From JBDWFY01 sp965275915 (GTDB taxonomy: Bacteria > Pseudomonadota > Alphaproteobacteria > Rhizobiales > Stappiaceae), in the NCBI GenBank assembly GCA_965275915.1, contig CBDHYI010000007.1:496001-560000 (forward strand): a stretch of DNA of 64,000 nt, written 5' to 3'. Shown in pieces: positions 47,601 through 55,920 of the stretch. The notes under the pieces are model-generated. The model was given only the letters and a program-made list of their open reading frames with translations. It was not told the DNA's origin and searched no databases. The number at the start of each line of letters is the position of its first letter. Position 1 is the stretch's first letter. Made by a program: the position numbers and the translations under genes.

Positions 47601-48347
47601 GGAAAGCTTGACCGAAATTCCCGGATTATCGCGGATATCATCGTGGGTACAGGCAGATGCAAGGCTGGTAATCGTGTCGGAATAGGAAAGATGATACCGG
47701 CGGGCATCGTTCTCTGTCCGGGCCGCTTCCCCCAGCATATCGTAGGAGTATGTATATCCCCTGGCTTCCAGCTCGCCTGACCGCTTCACGGCATCTTCGA
47801 TCGTCTGACCGAGAACGAATTGCTGGCCAAGCTCCTTCATCGCCTGTGCGACCGCCGTTCTGACAACCGGTTCGCCAAGCCGCCGGACAACGCCGCGCAA
47901 TGCGCCAAAAACACTGCCCTCTTCTTCGTGACTGAGAACCTGACCCGTCAAGAGCAGCGCCCAGGTCGATGCGTTCACCAAGGAAGAGGATGACCGGCCC
48001 AGATGTCTGCCCCAGTTTGCCGGGGTGATTTTGTCGTTGATCAGCGCATCGATTGTCAGCGTATCAGGCACGCGCAGCAATGCTTCGGCCAGGCACATTA
48101 AGGCGACGCCCTCCTTGGTCGACAGACCGTATTCGGCCAGGAATGTCTCCATAATGCCGGGATTGCCGTCATCACGGATGGCCGTAACCCGGCGCGCGGC
48201 TGCCGCAGAAATCGACTGACGCTCCTCCTGTGAGAGCATACAGGCGCTGACAAGGTTCATAACCGCATCCGCCTCGTCCGCGAGTGTGTTGTTTCGAATT
48301 ATCGATCGAAAATCGGAAAGATCGAACTCTCCGCCCGAATGCAGCAT
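44628..48347 (-). CDS. putA: bifunctional proline dehydrogenase / L-glutamate-gamma-semialdehyde dehydrogenase PutA
   Basis: A 1,239-residue enzyme that oxidises proline to glutamate in two channelled steps at the membrane. An N-terminal arm precedes the FAD-binding PRODH barrel (residues about 170-480; YSYDMLGEAART, GISVKLSALHPRYE, RLVKGAYWDTEIKRAQ, FATHNAHT). The ALDH domain (about 560-1010) has ISPWNFPLAIFTGQI, VCFTGSTEIAKL, IAETGGLNAMIVD and the catalytic cysteine in GQRCSALRMLY. A C-terminal domain follows, so this is the long type B form. No N-terminal ribbon-helix-helix, so it does not regulate itself; the divergent Lrp-type gene should. ATG 48347 has GGGGAG upstream; the frame opens at 48380. 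Confidence 0.95.
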   Translation of the reverse strand: MLHSGGEFDLSDFRSIIRNNTLADEADAVMNLVSACMLSQEERQSISAAAARRVTAIRDDGNPGIMETFLAEYGLSTKEGVALMCLAEALLRVPDTLTIDALINDKITPANWGRHLGRSSSSLVNASTWALLLTGQVLSHEEEGSVFGALRGVVRRLGEPVVRTAVAQAMKELGQQFVLGQTIEDAVKRSGELEARGYTYSYDMLGEAARTENDARRYHLSYSDTITSLASACTHDDIRDNPGISVKLSALHPRYEYSQRDRVIGELAPRCHSLALLARSANMGFNIDAEEADRLDLSLDVIEKVLSDPSVAGWNGFGVVVQAYGPRAGFVIDWLYALARQLDRKIMVRLVKGAYWDTEIKRAQVLGLDGYPVFTRKMNTDISYIANARKLLSMRDCIYPQFATHNAHTVEAVLHMAGTAGTGQLEGFEFQRLHGMGEALHEHVLSENRTRCRIYAPVGAHEDLLAYLVRRLLENGANSSFVNQIVDDTVPAETVGADPIETLERQLGLVANPKISRPEAIYGPDRRAAQGWDLTDPETAAMLDDRREIFRRTEWHARPALAASVAEKGVPRTLYNPVYREEIVGTVEEAAAVHADLAVTAAEAHVKDWRERSAEDRAQLLERVGDLYEQHADELFSLLAREAGKTLPDCVAEIREAVDFCRYYANECRRLVGAETGLRARGIFVCISPWNFPLAIFTGQIAAALVAGNCVIAKPAEQTPLIAARAVELMIEAGIPLGAIQLLPGDGPTVGAPLTADPRVAGVCFTGSTEIAKLIDRTMADNLSPTAPLIAETGGLNAMIVDSTALPEQAVRDILASGFQSAGQRCSALRMLYIQEDVRERTLAMLFGAMDELRIGDPWHVSSDVGPVIDEEARDHILSYCEAARRDNRLLKQLDLPEQLNGGLFVPPTVIEVAGIQAMKQEIFGPVLHVASFSADQIDTVIADINRTGYGLTFGLHTRVDHRVQQAVDRVHAGNLYVNRNQIGAVVGSQPFGGEGLSGTGPKAGGPSYLRRFMDSGHLTPVAGSTQSSHIRAAYDADQVKAALDRLPNRQLADAAKRTDILRRWISETCPEATDRFETLAAQIPDVSAEPADLPGPTGESNRLWTAPRGVMLCLGNLSGPDRSAAVLQASSALLTGNRALIVTPVGAAAPPDGLAAVWLEGVIAPELLQTLPQIDGVLAFGADPDLKPWRQALAGRSGPILPFVADLENPDRLCLERALCVDTTAAGGNAALLASTAD

Positions 48348-48420
48348 GACGCGCGCTCCCCGTCGGCTTGTGATTTTCAATATAGTTGATACGCTACAAT
48401 TTTTCGTCTAAATTTTTATC

Positions 48421-48432
48421 GTATAATTATAC
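48421..48432. promoter_or_regulatory. perfect palindrome between putA and putR
   Basis: GTATAATTATAC, a perfect 12-bp palindrome in the 139-base AT-rich divergent promoter region. Lrp-type PutR activates putA from nearby sites in rhizobia and Agrobacterium (family knowledge); this is a candidate site, although it could equally overlap a -10 element. Confidence 0.4.
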
Positions 48433-48486
48433 TTGGGACTATAATTTCTTGAAAAATTAGGCAGATTGACCTTTACGCGAGAAAAA

Positions 48487-48957
48487 ATGGACGAATTGGA
48501 TAAATACGACCTCAAGATTCTCGGTGAACTTCAACATAATGGCCGGATCACAATGACGGAACTGGCTCACCGGATCGGTTTGTCCAAAACCCCTTGCCAG
48601 CTTCGCGTTCGCCGGCTTGAGAATGACGGCTTCATTCGCGGTTACAAAGCTATCCTGGACCCCTGTAAGCTGGGTGCGGGGCATATTGCCTTTGTGCAGG
48701 TTACATTGACCGATACCACCGAGAAAGCACTGAGCGCTTTCAATGAAGCCGTCCGCGATCTTCCTGCAATTGAGCAATGCCACATGATCGCCGGCGGCTT
48801 CGATTACCTTTTAAAAGTGCGCACGTCCGATATTGCAACTTACCGCCGCCTTCTTGGAGAAAGTATCGCAAGTCTGCCTTATGTTGGCCAAACGAGTACT
48901 TTCGTGGCGATGGAAACCGTCGTCGAACCCGGCCCCGACTTCATAAACGCACAATAA
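48487..48957 (+). CDS. putR: Lrp/AsnC-family regulator, proline-responsive PutR
   Basis: A 156-residue Lrp-type regulator. The helix-turn-helix is at residues about 5-60 (LDKYDLKILGELQHNGRITMTELAHRIGLSKTPCQLRVRRLE) and the RAM effector/oligomerisation domain follows (HIAFVQVTL, IEQCHMIAGGFDYLLKVR). ATG 48487 is used. It is divergent from putA with a short shared promoter region, the standard arrangement in rhizobia, so it should activate putA in response to proline and repress itself. Confidence 0.92.
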   Translation: MDELDKYDLKILGELQHNGRITMTELAHRIGLSKTPCQLRVRRLENDGFIRGYKAILDPCKLGAGHIAFVQVTLTDTTEKALSAFNEAVRDLPAIEQCHMIAGGFDYLLKVRTSDIATYRRLLGESIASLPYVGQTSTFVAMETVVEPGPDFINAQ

Positions 48958-49210
48958 TGTGAACCTTTCCGGCGGTTCATTTTCGCACCGGCGGTTCCCA
49001 TATTCTCGCCTTACAGCTGCAACAAATGTTCGCTAGTGTTTGCACGGTAAATAAATAACAGGCTTGGATAGGACCTTTTCAGCCGAACAACCGGCTGACC
49101 TGAAGACCGCTGCCGCATGTAACACCCGAGGCGGAAGCGATGACCGGATTGCGACCGGTCTGAAACACAAATCTTCATTACTTTCGTTAGCGACAATTGG
49201 AGTTTGACGC

Positions 49211-50509
49211 GTGGCCGCCTATTTGAACAGAGAGCCTGCATCCGAGGCTGATACCAATCGTTTATATGCCCGATTTCAGAACACCCGGCAGCGTTCGACG
49301 GCGCTTGCCGAAGGCCTTTCCGATGCCGATCAGACCGTGCAATCCATGACCGATTGCAGTCCCGCCAAGTGGCATCTTGCTCACACCACGTGGTTCTTTG
49401 AAGCGTTCATCCTGGTTCGGTATGTCGAAGATTACGCCCCCTTCAGCAATGATTATTTTTATCTCTTCAATTCCTACTATGAACAGGCCGGCCCAAGGCA
49501 TCCAAGACCTCAGCGGGGCATGCTGACGCGACCATCCGCAGCGGAAATTATGCAGTACCGGGCCCATGTCGATGAAGCGATGCGGCGGTTCCTTGTTTCC
49601 GGCGCACTGGATACGCCGGTGAAAGAACTGGTTGTCCTGGGCTGCAATCACGAAGAACAGCACCAGGAGCTTCTGCAGACCGATATTCTTCATCTTTTTG
49701 CGCAGAATCCCCTGAAACCGGCGCTCCGGAGCAGCATCCCCCTTGAAAGCTGCCAGACGGTTTCGCCGATGAAATGGCTCGATGTCGCCGGAGGGATCGT
49801 CAAAGTCGGACAGGATGAAGACAATCCGAAGACCGGGTTCATTTACGATAATGAAGGTCCCCGACACGAGGTATTGCTGCGACCGTTCAGGATTGCGAGC
49901 CGGCTTGTGACCAATGCCGAGTGGATGGAGTTCATCGCAGATAACGGTTATGAAACCGCAACGCTCTGGCTGTCGGACGGCTGGGCGGCTGTCAACAGTG
50001 AAGGCTGGCGGGCACCGCTTTACTGGGACGAGCGCGATGGCGACTGGTGGTCCATGACACTCCACGGGCCCCAACCGCTGAACCATAATGCTCCGGTCAC
50101 CCATATCAGTTATTTTGAAGCGGAAGCCTTCGCCCGCTGGGCGGGCAAAAGACTGCCTACCGAATTTGAGTGGGAACAGGCCGCAAAAGACCACGCGAGC
50201 GAAGCGTCGTGGAACGAAATTCATCCCGATCTTCTGATGCCGCGCCCGGCGGCCGGATTGGCCAAAATGGAACAGCTTTACAGTGAAACCTGGCAGTGGA
50301 CCGGCTCTTCCTATCTGTCTTATCCGGGCTTCAAAACAGCCGAAGGTGCGGTTGGAGAATATAACGGGAAATTCATGTGCGGCCAGTTTGTTCTCAGAGG
50401 CGGGTCCTGCGCAACGTCACCCGGCCACAGCCGCGCAACCTATCGAAACTTTTTTTATCCCCATCAGCGCTGGCAATTCACCGGACTGCGCCTTGCGGAG
50501 GATCAGTGA
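49211..50509 (+). CDS. egtB: ergothioneine biosynthesis sulfoxide synthase EgtB
   Basis: A 432-residue non-haem iron enzyme that joins hercynine with a thiol donor (gamma-glutamylcysteine or cysteine) and O2. The N-terminal DinB-like domain carries the iron ligands: WHLAHTT (His55/His58 region) and HEEQHQE (His147, His151; the HX3HXE motif). The C-terminal FGE-sulfatase domain shows PVTHISYFEAEAFARWAGKRLPTEFEWEQAA and FVLRGGSCATSPGHSRATYRNFFYPHQRWQFTGLRLA. The start is GTG at 49211. Stop overlaps the egtD start (TGATG). Two direct repeats CCGGCGGTTC 19 bases apart at 48969 and 48988 lie upstream. Confidence 0.95.
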   Translation: MAAYLNREPASEADTNRLYARFQNTRQRSTALAEGLSDADQTVQSMTDCSPAKWHLAHTTWFFEAFILVRYVEDYAPFSNDYFYLFNSYYEQAGPRHPRPQRGMLTRPSAAEIMQYRAHVDEAMRRFLVSGALDTPVKELVVLGCNHEEQHQELLQTDILHLFAQNPLKPALRSSIPLESCQTVSPMKWLDVAGGIVKVGQDEDNPKTGFIYDNEGPRHEVLLRPFRIASRLVTNAEWMEFIADNGYETATLWLSDGWAAVNSEGWRAPLYWDERDGDWWSMTLHGPQPLNHNAPVTHISYFEAEAFARWAGKRLPTEFEWEQAAKDHASEASWNEIHPDLLMPRPAAGLAKMEQLYSETWQWTGSSYLSYPGFKTAEGAVGEYNGKFMCGQFVLRGGSCATSPGHSRATYRNFFYPHQRWQFTGLRLAEDQ

Positions 50510-51477
50510 TGTTGTCAGCCCTGGAAAAAAAGAAGCCTTCGGTTCAGATTGCCGATGAGGACGCCGACTTTCTGCAGTCCGTTCTTGAGGGCCTCTCAAA
50601 ACCGCAAAAACAGATACCGCCGCGATTTTTCTACGACTATCGCGGATCGGAATTGTTCGAACAGATAACCGGGTTGGATGCTTATTATCCGACAAAAACG
50701 GAAATCGGCATCCTGACGGTCGCAGGGGCGGACATCGGTCGTCTTGTCGGGCGCGATGCCGTGGTCGTCGAGTTCGGTGCCGGGTCGAGCCGGAAAACAC
50801 CGCTTCTGCTGAACGCTCTTGAAGACCCGCTGGCCTATGTCCCGATTGATATTTCAGGAGACTTCCTGACGGAAATGACAGGGCGGCTTCACAAAGCCTT
50901 TCCCGGTATGAAGATGCTGCCGGTGGTCGCAGATTTTATGCACCCGCTGACGCTCCCGCCACTGCCGGTGAACAGCCCCCGTCTGGGATTTTTTCCAGGA
51001 TCGACGATCGGTAATCTGAGCCCGAAGGAAGCCCACGCCTTCCTGACCGGAGCAGGCGAGATCCTGGGACCAGGCAGTCAGCTTCTGATCGGAGTCGACA
51101 CCCGCAAAGACATCAAGATGCTGCTCAACGCTTATGATGACCCGGAAGGTGTTACCGCAGACTTCAATCTCAATCTGCTTGTCCGCGCAAACCGCGACCT
51201 CAATTCCGACTTCGACCCGGCTGCATTCCGTCATCAGGCGCGGTGGAACGAGTCCGCATCGCGGATCGAAATGCACCTGATCAGCATAAAACCCCAGACG
51301 GTTACGGTGGCCGGGCAGGTCTTTGCGTTCGAAGAAGACGAAACGATCCACACGGAGAACTCATACAAGTTTTCAGTCCGGGAGTTTCAGCTTCTTGCCA
51401 GGGCCGCCGGTTGGGAGCCGGATGCCCTTTGGGAAGACGAAAACAAGTATTTCAGCGTTCATCTGCTGGGGCGCTAG
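50509..51477 (+). CDS. egtD: L-histidine N-alpha-methyltransferase EgtD
   Basis: A 322-residue SAM-dependent enzyme that trimethylates histidine to hercynine, the first step of ergothioneine synthesis. Family blocks: PPRFFYDYRGSELFEQITGLDAYYPTKTEIGIL (in part), VVEFGAGSSRKTPLLL for SAM, YVPIDISGDFL, GFFPGSTIGNL, LLIGVDTRKD and TENSYKFSVREFQLLARAAGW. ATG 50509 has GGAGG upstream and shares a base with egtB. The two-gene egtBD operon lacks egtE, as is common: the C-S lyase step is supplied elsewhere. Confidence 0.96.
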   Translation: MLSALEKKKPSVQIADEDADFLQSVLEGLSKPQKQIPPRFFYDYRGSELFEQITGLDAYYPTKTEIGILTVAGADIGRLVGRDAVVVEFGAGSSRKTPLLLNALEDPLAYVPIDISGDFLTEMTGRLHKAFPGMKMLPVVADFMHPLTLPPLPVNSPRLGFFPGSTIGNLSPKEAHAFLTGAGEILGPGSQLLIGVDTRKDIKMLLNAYDDPEGVTADFNLNLLVRANRDLNSDFDPAAFRHQARWNESASRIEMHLISIKPQTVTVAGQVFAFEEDETIHTENSYKFSVREFQLLARAAGWEPDALWEDENKYFSVHLLGR

Positions 51478-51492
51478 GCTCTCCGAAACACA

Positions 51493-51531
51493 ATCCTGCG
51501 CTTTGCGACAGATCCGTTCAAGGCGCAGGAT
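51493..51531. terminator. hairpin between convergent egtD and LysR genes
   Basis: ATCCTGCGC at 51493-51501 pairs perfectly with GCGCAGGAT at 51523-51531, 15 bases after the egtD stop and 12 bases before the LysR stop. No T run on either strand, so a bidirectional but possibly weak or Rho-assisted terminator. Confidence 0.5.
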
Positions 51532-51542
51532 CAGGGACCGGC

Positions 51543-52475
51543 TCAGATGGTTTCCAGCATATCGACCGCAAGCGGCCTGCGTCCGGCAAATGCGTCGCCG
51601 TGCCGTCGAAAGGCCTCGGAAATAAACTCACGAAAGACACGCAATCTTGCCGTATCCCGCAAATCCGGATGCGACAGCAGCCAGATGTCAAACGTCGGCT
51701 CCGGGGTCGGCTCGCAAACCCTCACCAGATCCGGCGTGCAGTCGCCGATAAAGCAGGGCAGCACGGCGATACCCATACCGTTGCGGGCAGCGAGAGCCTG
51801 CAAAATCACGCTTTCAAAATTGCCCCGGGTCGGCGTCTTCGGAAATCGGCTGTTCAGCACCCAACTGGGAAAGCGTTCCGGATCACCCCAGCCAACCCAG
51901 TTGGCCTCGTCGAGTTTTTCAGGAAAGCCCGTGCGTTCCAAATACGCGGGATTGGCGTAGACCGCATCGTGGGAGGACCCGATTTTTCGTCCGATCAGAT
52001 GTTCGGGAGGAGATTTGCCGGTCCGGTAGAACCGTATCGCCACATCCGCCTCCCGCCGTGAGAGATCCACAACCTCATAGGACATGTGAACGCCCAGATC
52101 GACATCCGGAAATTTTTCGGCAAATCGCGCCAGATCAGGCATAAGGAGATAGACGGCAATGGCGTCGGGCAGTGTCAGAAGGATCTCGCCCGCAAGCGCC
52201 TTGTCCTTTCCAAGCACATGCCTTTGCAGCGACTGCGCTTCCTGTTCCATCCGTTCAGCCGATGGCAGGACGTCCTCACCGGCTTTGGTCAGGACATAGC
52301 CGCCGGGCGTCCTGTCAAACAGACGGACACCGAGTGAGTTTTCGAACTCCTCGATGCGCCGGGCGACCGTGGAGTGGCTGACCTTCAGCAATGCGCCCGC
52401 TCCCCGGACGGACCCTTCCCGTGCAAGAGCCAGAAATATCTTCAAATCATCCCAGTTCATTCTTTGCCCATCCAT
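51543..52475 (-). CDS. LysR-family transcriptional regulator
   Basis: About 310 residues. The winged helix (MNWDDLKIFLALAREGSVRGAG, VSHSTVARRIEEFENSLGVRLFDRTPGGY) covers residues about 6-70 and the substrate-binding-like domain follows (VDLGVHMSYEVVDLSRREADVAIRF, HLIGRKIGSSHDAVYANP). ATG 52475 has AGGA five bases upstream; ATG 52460 is five codons in. The frame is open to 52682 but that sequence overlaps the hss 3' end. Sits next to the polyamine genes but with no evidence of control over them. GcvA/AmpR-type subfamily by general look. Confidence 0.9.
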   Translation of the reverse strand: MDGQRMNWDDLKIFLALAREGSVRGAGALLKVSHSTVARRIEEFENSLGVRLFDRTPGGYVLTKAGEDVLPSAERMEQEAQSLQRHVLGKDKALAGEILLTLPDAIAVYLLMPDLARFAEKFPDVDLGVHMSYEVVDLSRREADVAIRFYRTGKSPPEHLIGRKIGSSHDAVYANPAYLERTGFPEKLDEANWVGWGDPERFPSWVLNSRFPKTPTRGNFESVILQALAARNGMGIAVLPCFIGDCTPDLVRVCEPTPEPTFDIWLLSHPDLRDTARLRVFREFISEAFRRHGDAFAGRRPLAVDMLETI

Positions 52476-52550
52476 CGGTCCTTTCGACAGATAATAGATC
52501 AATAAGAACAAAAAAGGAACATTTATACTATCCGCCAAACAAAAACGAGT

Positions 52551-52575
52551 GAGGGCGGCCAAATGAGCCGCCCTC
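52551..52575 (-). terminator. terminator after homospermidine synthase gene
   Basis: GAGGGCGGC and GCCGCCCTC form a perfect nine-pair stem with a seven-base loop. On the minus strand it follows the hss stop by about 30 bases and is trailed by ACTCGTTTTTG, a good rho-independent signal. Confidence 0.8.
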
Positions 52576-52605
52576 GTTCTCTTACCCGACCTTTCTTTCC
52601 ACAGC

Positions 52606-54609
52606 TCAACGGACGAGTATGTTCTTGAATTGCCAAGGGTCTTTTTTGTCGGTCTTCTCTGCAAACAAGCCGGGCCGGTCATCCAGCGGTGTCCAGTCGG
52701 TATAATAGCCCGTCACCGGTCCCAGATAGGGTTTCTGAATCTCAAGGCAGCGCCTGTAATCCATCTCATCGGTTTCAACGATCCCCGCCTCCGGATTTTC
52801 AAGCGCCCAGACCATCCCGGCCAGAACGGCTGATGTTACCTGAAGACCGGTGGCGTTCTGATAAGGCGCCAGCCTGCGGGTTTCCTCGATCGACAATTGC
52901 GAACCGAACCAGTAGGCGTTTTTCTTGTGCCCGTAGAGCAGAACGCCAAGCTCATCAACACCGTCGCTGATCTCCGCTTCATCCAGAACATGCTGGTCTT
53001 TTTGCTGCCTGCCGGCCTTGCCGAAAAGCTCATGCAGCGACAGGACAGCATCGTTACAGGGATGATAGGCATAGTGGCAGGTCGGGCGATAAACGACTTT
53101 CTTGCCGTTTTTGACAGTGAAATAGTCGGCGATGGAAATCGACTCATTGTGGGTGACAAGAAATCCGTATTGCGCACCCGGCGTCGGACACCAGGTTCGC
53201 ACCCGTGTATCGGCGCCGGGCTGTTCCAGATAAATCGATGCCTTGCAGCCTTTTTTGTGAGAACGAGCGTTTTTCGGTTTCCATTTCTCATGCGTTCCCC
53301 AGCCAAGTTCGGCGGGCTGGAAACCTTCGGACAGGAAGCCTTCGACGGACCAGGTGTTCCAGAACGACTCCAGCGGTTTGGCTGACTTGGCGCGCTGGGT
53401 ATCGCGCTCAGCGATGTGAACGCCCTTCACACCGACCTTTTTCATCAGCCTGGCCCAGTCTTTTTGCGACTGCGGTTGCTCAAACTTCAGGTCCATATCC
53501 TGAGCGATGTCGATCAGTCCCTGTTTCACGAACCAGGAGACCATGCCCGGATTGGCGCCGCAGCAGGATACCGCCGTTGTTCCGCCCGGATTCTTTTTCT
53601 TTTCTTTGCGAACAGCCTCACGAAGCGCGTAGTTGGTCCGCTGTGCCGTGTCAGCCTTGTCGTCGAAATAAAAACCCAGCCAAGGCTCAACCACCGTGTC
53701 GATATAGAGCACGTTCAGGCTGCGACAGAGCTTCATGAGGGCGAGCGACGAGGTATCGACGGACAGGTTCACACAGAACCCCTGCCCCTCTCCTTTCGTC
53801 AACAGAGGGGTCAGCACGTCTTTGTAGTTCTCGGCGGTGAGCGCCACTTTTTCATACCGGATGCCGCGATCGTCGAGCAGCTTCCGATCCGCATCAACCG
53901 GATCGATGACAATGAAACGGCTTTTGTCATAGTCGAAATGGCGTTCGATCAAGGGCAGAGTTCCCTTACCGATCGACCCGAAACCAATCATGACAATCGG
54001 ACCGGTGATTTTTCCGTGCTTCGGATAGGAAGGTTGCGCTTTTTTTCTCGCCGTGGCCGCAACAGTCGGCTTGCGGGCTGGTTTTGGGGCAGGCTTCGCG
54101 ACCGCCACTTTCGCCACTGTCGGTTTTGCAGCCTTCGCCGTTGCCGCAGCGGCCGGTTTCTTCGCAGGCGCCCGCTGCGCGGGCGTTCTCGATTTCGAGG
54201 CCGCCGGCTTTTGCGGCGCCGTTCCGGCGGTGACAGGTTTGCGCGCCGAAGCCGCCTTCCCGGTCGCCGATTTTGCGGCGGCTGTTCTTCCAGACGCCGT
54301 GGCCGCCCTTGCCGCTGCGGGCTTGCGAACCGCTGTCGGCTTTTTGGCTGAGGCCGATGCAGCCGGCTGTTTTGCCGGTTCTGTTGCTTTAGCCGCCGCC
54401 GCCGCCGTCTTCCGGGGAGTTCTCGTGGCAGCCGCCCTGGTCGCCGTTGATTTTGCGGAAGCCGGTTTGGCGGCGGCCGGTTTCTTGGCGGTCGTCTTCG
54501 ATGCCGGTGCCCCTTTTGCCCGAGTGCGCGTGGTTCGGCCCGCTGCAGATGTTCGCGCCGATCGCGATCGTGTGGCAGATTTTTTCGGTCCTTTGGACTC
54601 GTTTTCCAT
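52606..54609 (-). CDS. hss: homospermidine synthase with a long Ala/Lys/Pro-rich N-terminal tail
   Basis: A 667-residue protein in two parts. Residues about 195-667 are a complete bacterial homospermidine synthase, which makes sym-homospermidine from two putrescines using NAD: VMIGFGSIGKGTLPLIERHF, FIVIDPVDAD, IDTVVEPWLGFYFD, VSCCGANPGMVSWFVK and CHYAYHPCNDAV are family blocks. Residues 1-192 are a low-complexity tail of Ala, Lys, Pro, Thr and Arg with AAKPA/KKPAA-type repeats, resembling histone H1, AlgP or HctB. ATG 54609 has AAGGA nine bases upstream, and the tail is in the same uninterrupted frame. ODC follows upstream on the same strand 180 bases away and supplies putrescine. Family proteins are normally about 475-480 residues without the tail. 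Confidence 0.93.
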   Translation of the reverse strand: MENESKGPKKSATRSRSARTSAAGRTTRTRAKGAPASKTTAKKPAAAKPASAKSTATRAAATRTPRKTAAAAAKATEPAKQPAASASAKKPTAVRKPAAARAATASGRTAAAKSATGKAASARKPVTAGTAPQKPAASKSRTPAQRAPAKKPAAAATAKAAKPTVAKVAVAKPAPKPARKPTVAATARKKAQPSYPKHGKITGPIVMIGFGSIGKGTLPLIERHFDYDKSRFIVIDPVDADRKLLDDRGIRYEKVALTAENYKDVLTPLLTKGEGQGFCVNLSVDTSSLALMKLCRSLNVLYIDTVVEPWLGFYFDDKADTAQRTNYALREAVRKEKKKNPGGTTAVSCCGANPGMVSWFVKQGLIDIAQDMDLKFEQPQSQKDWARLMKKVGVKGVHIAERDTQRAKSAKPLESFWNTWSVEGFLSEGFQPAELGWGTHEKWKPKNARSHKKGCKASIYLEQPGADTRVRTWCPTPGAQYGFLVTHNESISIADYFTVKNGKKVVYRPTCHYAYHPCNDAVLSLHELFGKAGRQQKDQHVLDEAEISDGVDELGVLLYGHKKNAYWFGSQLSIEETRRLAPYQNATGLQVTSAVLAGMVWALENPEAGIVETDEMDYRRCLEIQKPYLGPVTGYYTDWTPLDDRPGLFAEKTDKKDPWQFKNILVR

Positions 54610-54789
54610 TTTAATTTTCCTTCGCTGCAATCTGCCCGCCCCGTTGGCATCTCCGGCAGATGGCCGATTGTTCACTCAGTCGGTTTTGGACTCTGAAAAT
54701 TCTGCGCCACAATAAGACCGAAAGACAAAAAGATGCAAGCAGTGCGCCTTTTGAGATTTGGCCGGATTTGTCCTGAGTCTTAAAAGCCT

Positions 54790-55920
54790 TTAAATAACAT
54801 GGCTTTGCAGCGGCTCGAAGCCATTGAACGACACTGAGGCATAAGTCGATGTGTAGGCACCGCAGGCTTCAATCAACACGCGATCTCCGATCGAGAGTGA
54901 AATCGGGAGTTCATAGGGTGTTTTCTCGTAAAGCACATCGACACTGTCACAGGTCGGCCCGGCAAGAACGCAAGGCGCTTTTTCGTCACCGTCCCGGTCG
55001 GTTTTGATCGGGTAGCGAATGGCCTCGTCCATGGTCTCCGCCAGGCCGCCGAACTTGCCGATATCGAGATAAACCCAGCGAACGCTGTCCTGCTCCGACT
55101 TTTTTGAGATCAACACGACCTCCGCTTCGATCATACCGGCATTGCCAACCATGCCGCGGCCCGGTTCAATAATGGTCTGGGGGAGCCGGTTGCCGAAGTG
55201 GCGGCACAGCGAGCGGAAAATCGCATCCCCGTAAGCCGGCACACCGGGTATGGATTTAAGATATTGTGCCGGAAATCCGCCGCCCAAATTGACCATCGAC
55301 AGGGCAATGCCGCGCATTGACAGCTCGTCGAACACAGTGGCTGAAACCTTCAGCGCCTGATCCCAGGCATTGATATTGGCCTGCTGGGAACCGACATGAA
55401 ACGACAGTCCATAGGCGACCAGACCGAGCTGATGCGCTTTTTGAAGAACGTCGACCGCCATCTGCGCATCGCAACCGAATTTTCTTGAAAGCGGCCAGTC
55501 CGCACCGTCTCCGTCACACAGGATCCGGCAAAATACGTTCGATCCCGGCGCCGCCCGGGCAATCTTCTCGACTTCCTCGACACAATCGACGGCAAACAGC
55601 CGCACGCCCAAATCAAAGGCGCGGCCAATATCCCGCTCTTTTTTGATTGTATTGCCAAATGATATGCGGCCGGCGCCGACGCCGGTGGCGAGCACCAGTT
55701 CGATTTCGCCGATCGATGCGCAATCGAAACTCGACCCGTTGCGTGCCAAAAGGTCAAGGATCTCCGGAGCAGGATTGGCTTTCACAGCATAATATATTCT
55801 GGTGTCCGGCAATGCCCTGGCAAAGGCCTGATAGTTTTGTTCCACAATATCAAGATCAAGCACAAGACGCGGGCTTTCCGAGGGGAATCGGCGCAGAAAG
55901 TCTTTGATACGATCGGTCAT
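54790..55920 (-). CDS. ornithine decarboxylase (PLP fold III, possibly also lysine)
   Basis: A 376-residue PLP enzyme producing putrescine (or cadaverine). The PLP lysine is in IYYAVKANPAPE (Lys near residue 49), then SFDCASIGEIE, FGNTIK, FHVGSQQ, NLGGGFPAQY, IEPGRGMVGNAG, the substrate cysteine in GPTCDSVDVLYE, and GAYTSTYASVSFNG. This is the eukaryote-like/SpeF-type short ODC of alphaproteobacteria, not the large biodegradative form. ATG 55920. Putrescine is the substrate for the homospermidine synthase encoded just downstream. A long leader precedes the gene. Confidence 0.93.
   Translation of the reverse strand: MTDRIKDFLRRFPSESPRLVLDLDIVEQNYQAFARALPDTRIYYAVKANPAPEILDLLARNGSSFDCASIGEIELVLATGVGAGRISFGNTIKKERDIGRAFDLGVRLFAVDCVEEVEKIARAAPGSNVFCRILCDGDGADWPLSRKFGCDAQMAVDVLQKAHQLGLVAYGLSFHVGSQQANINAWDQALKVSATVFDELSMRGIALSMVNLGGGFPAQYLKSIPGVPAYGDAIFRSLCRHFGNRLPQTIIEPGRGMVGNAGMIEAEVVLISKKSEQDSVRWVYLDIGKFGGLAETMDEAIRYPIKTDRDGDEKAPCVLAGPTCDSVDVLYEKTPYELPISLSIGDRVLIEACGAYTSTYASVSFNGFEPLQSHVI

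Noticed and set aside
53416..54351. Plus-strand frames opposite the tail of homospermidine synthase, one very Arg/Gly-rich
   Set aside because: The repetitive composition is the antisense image of the Ala/Lys/Pro codons; no ribosome-binding site or family.
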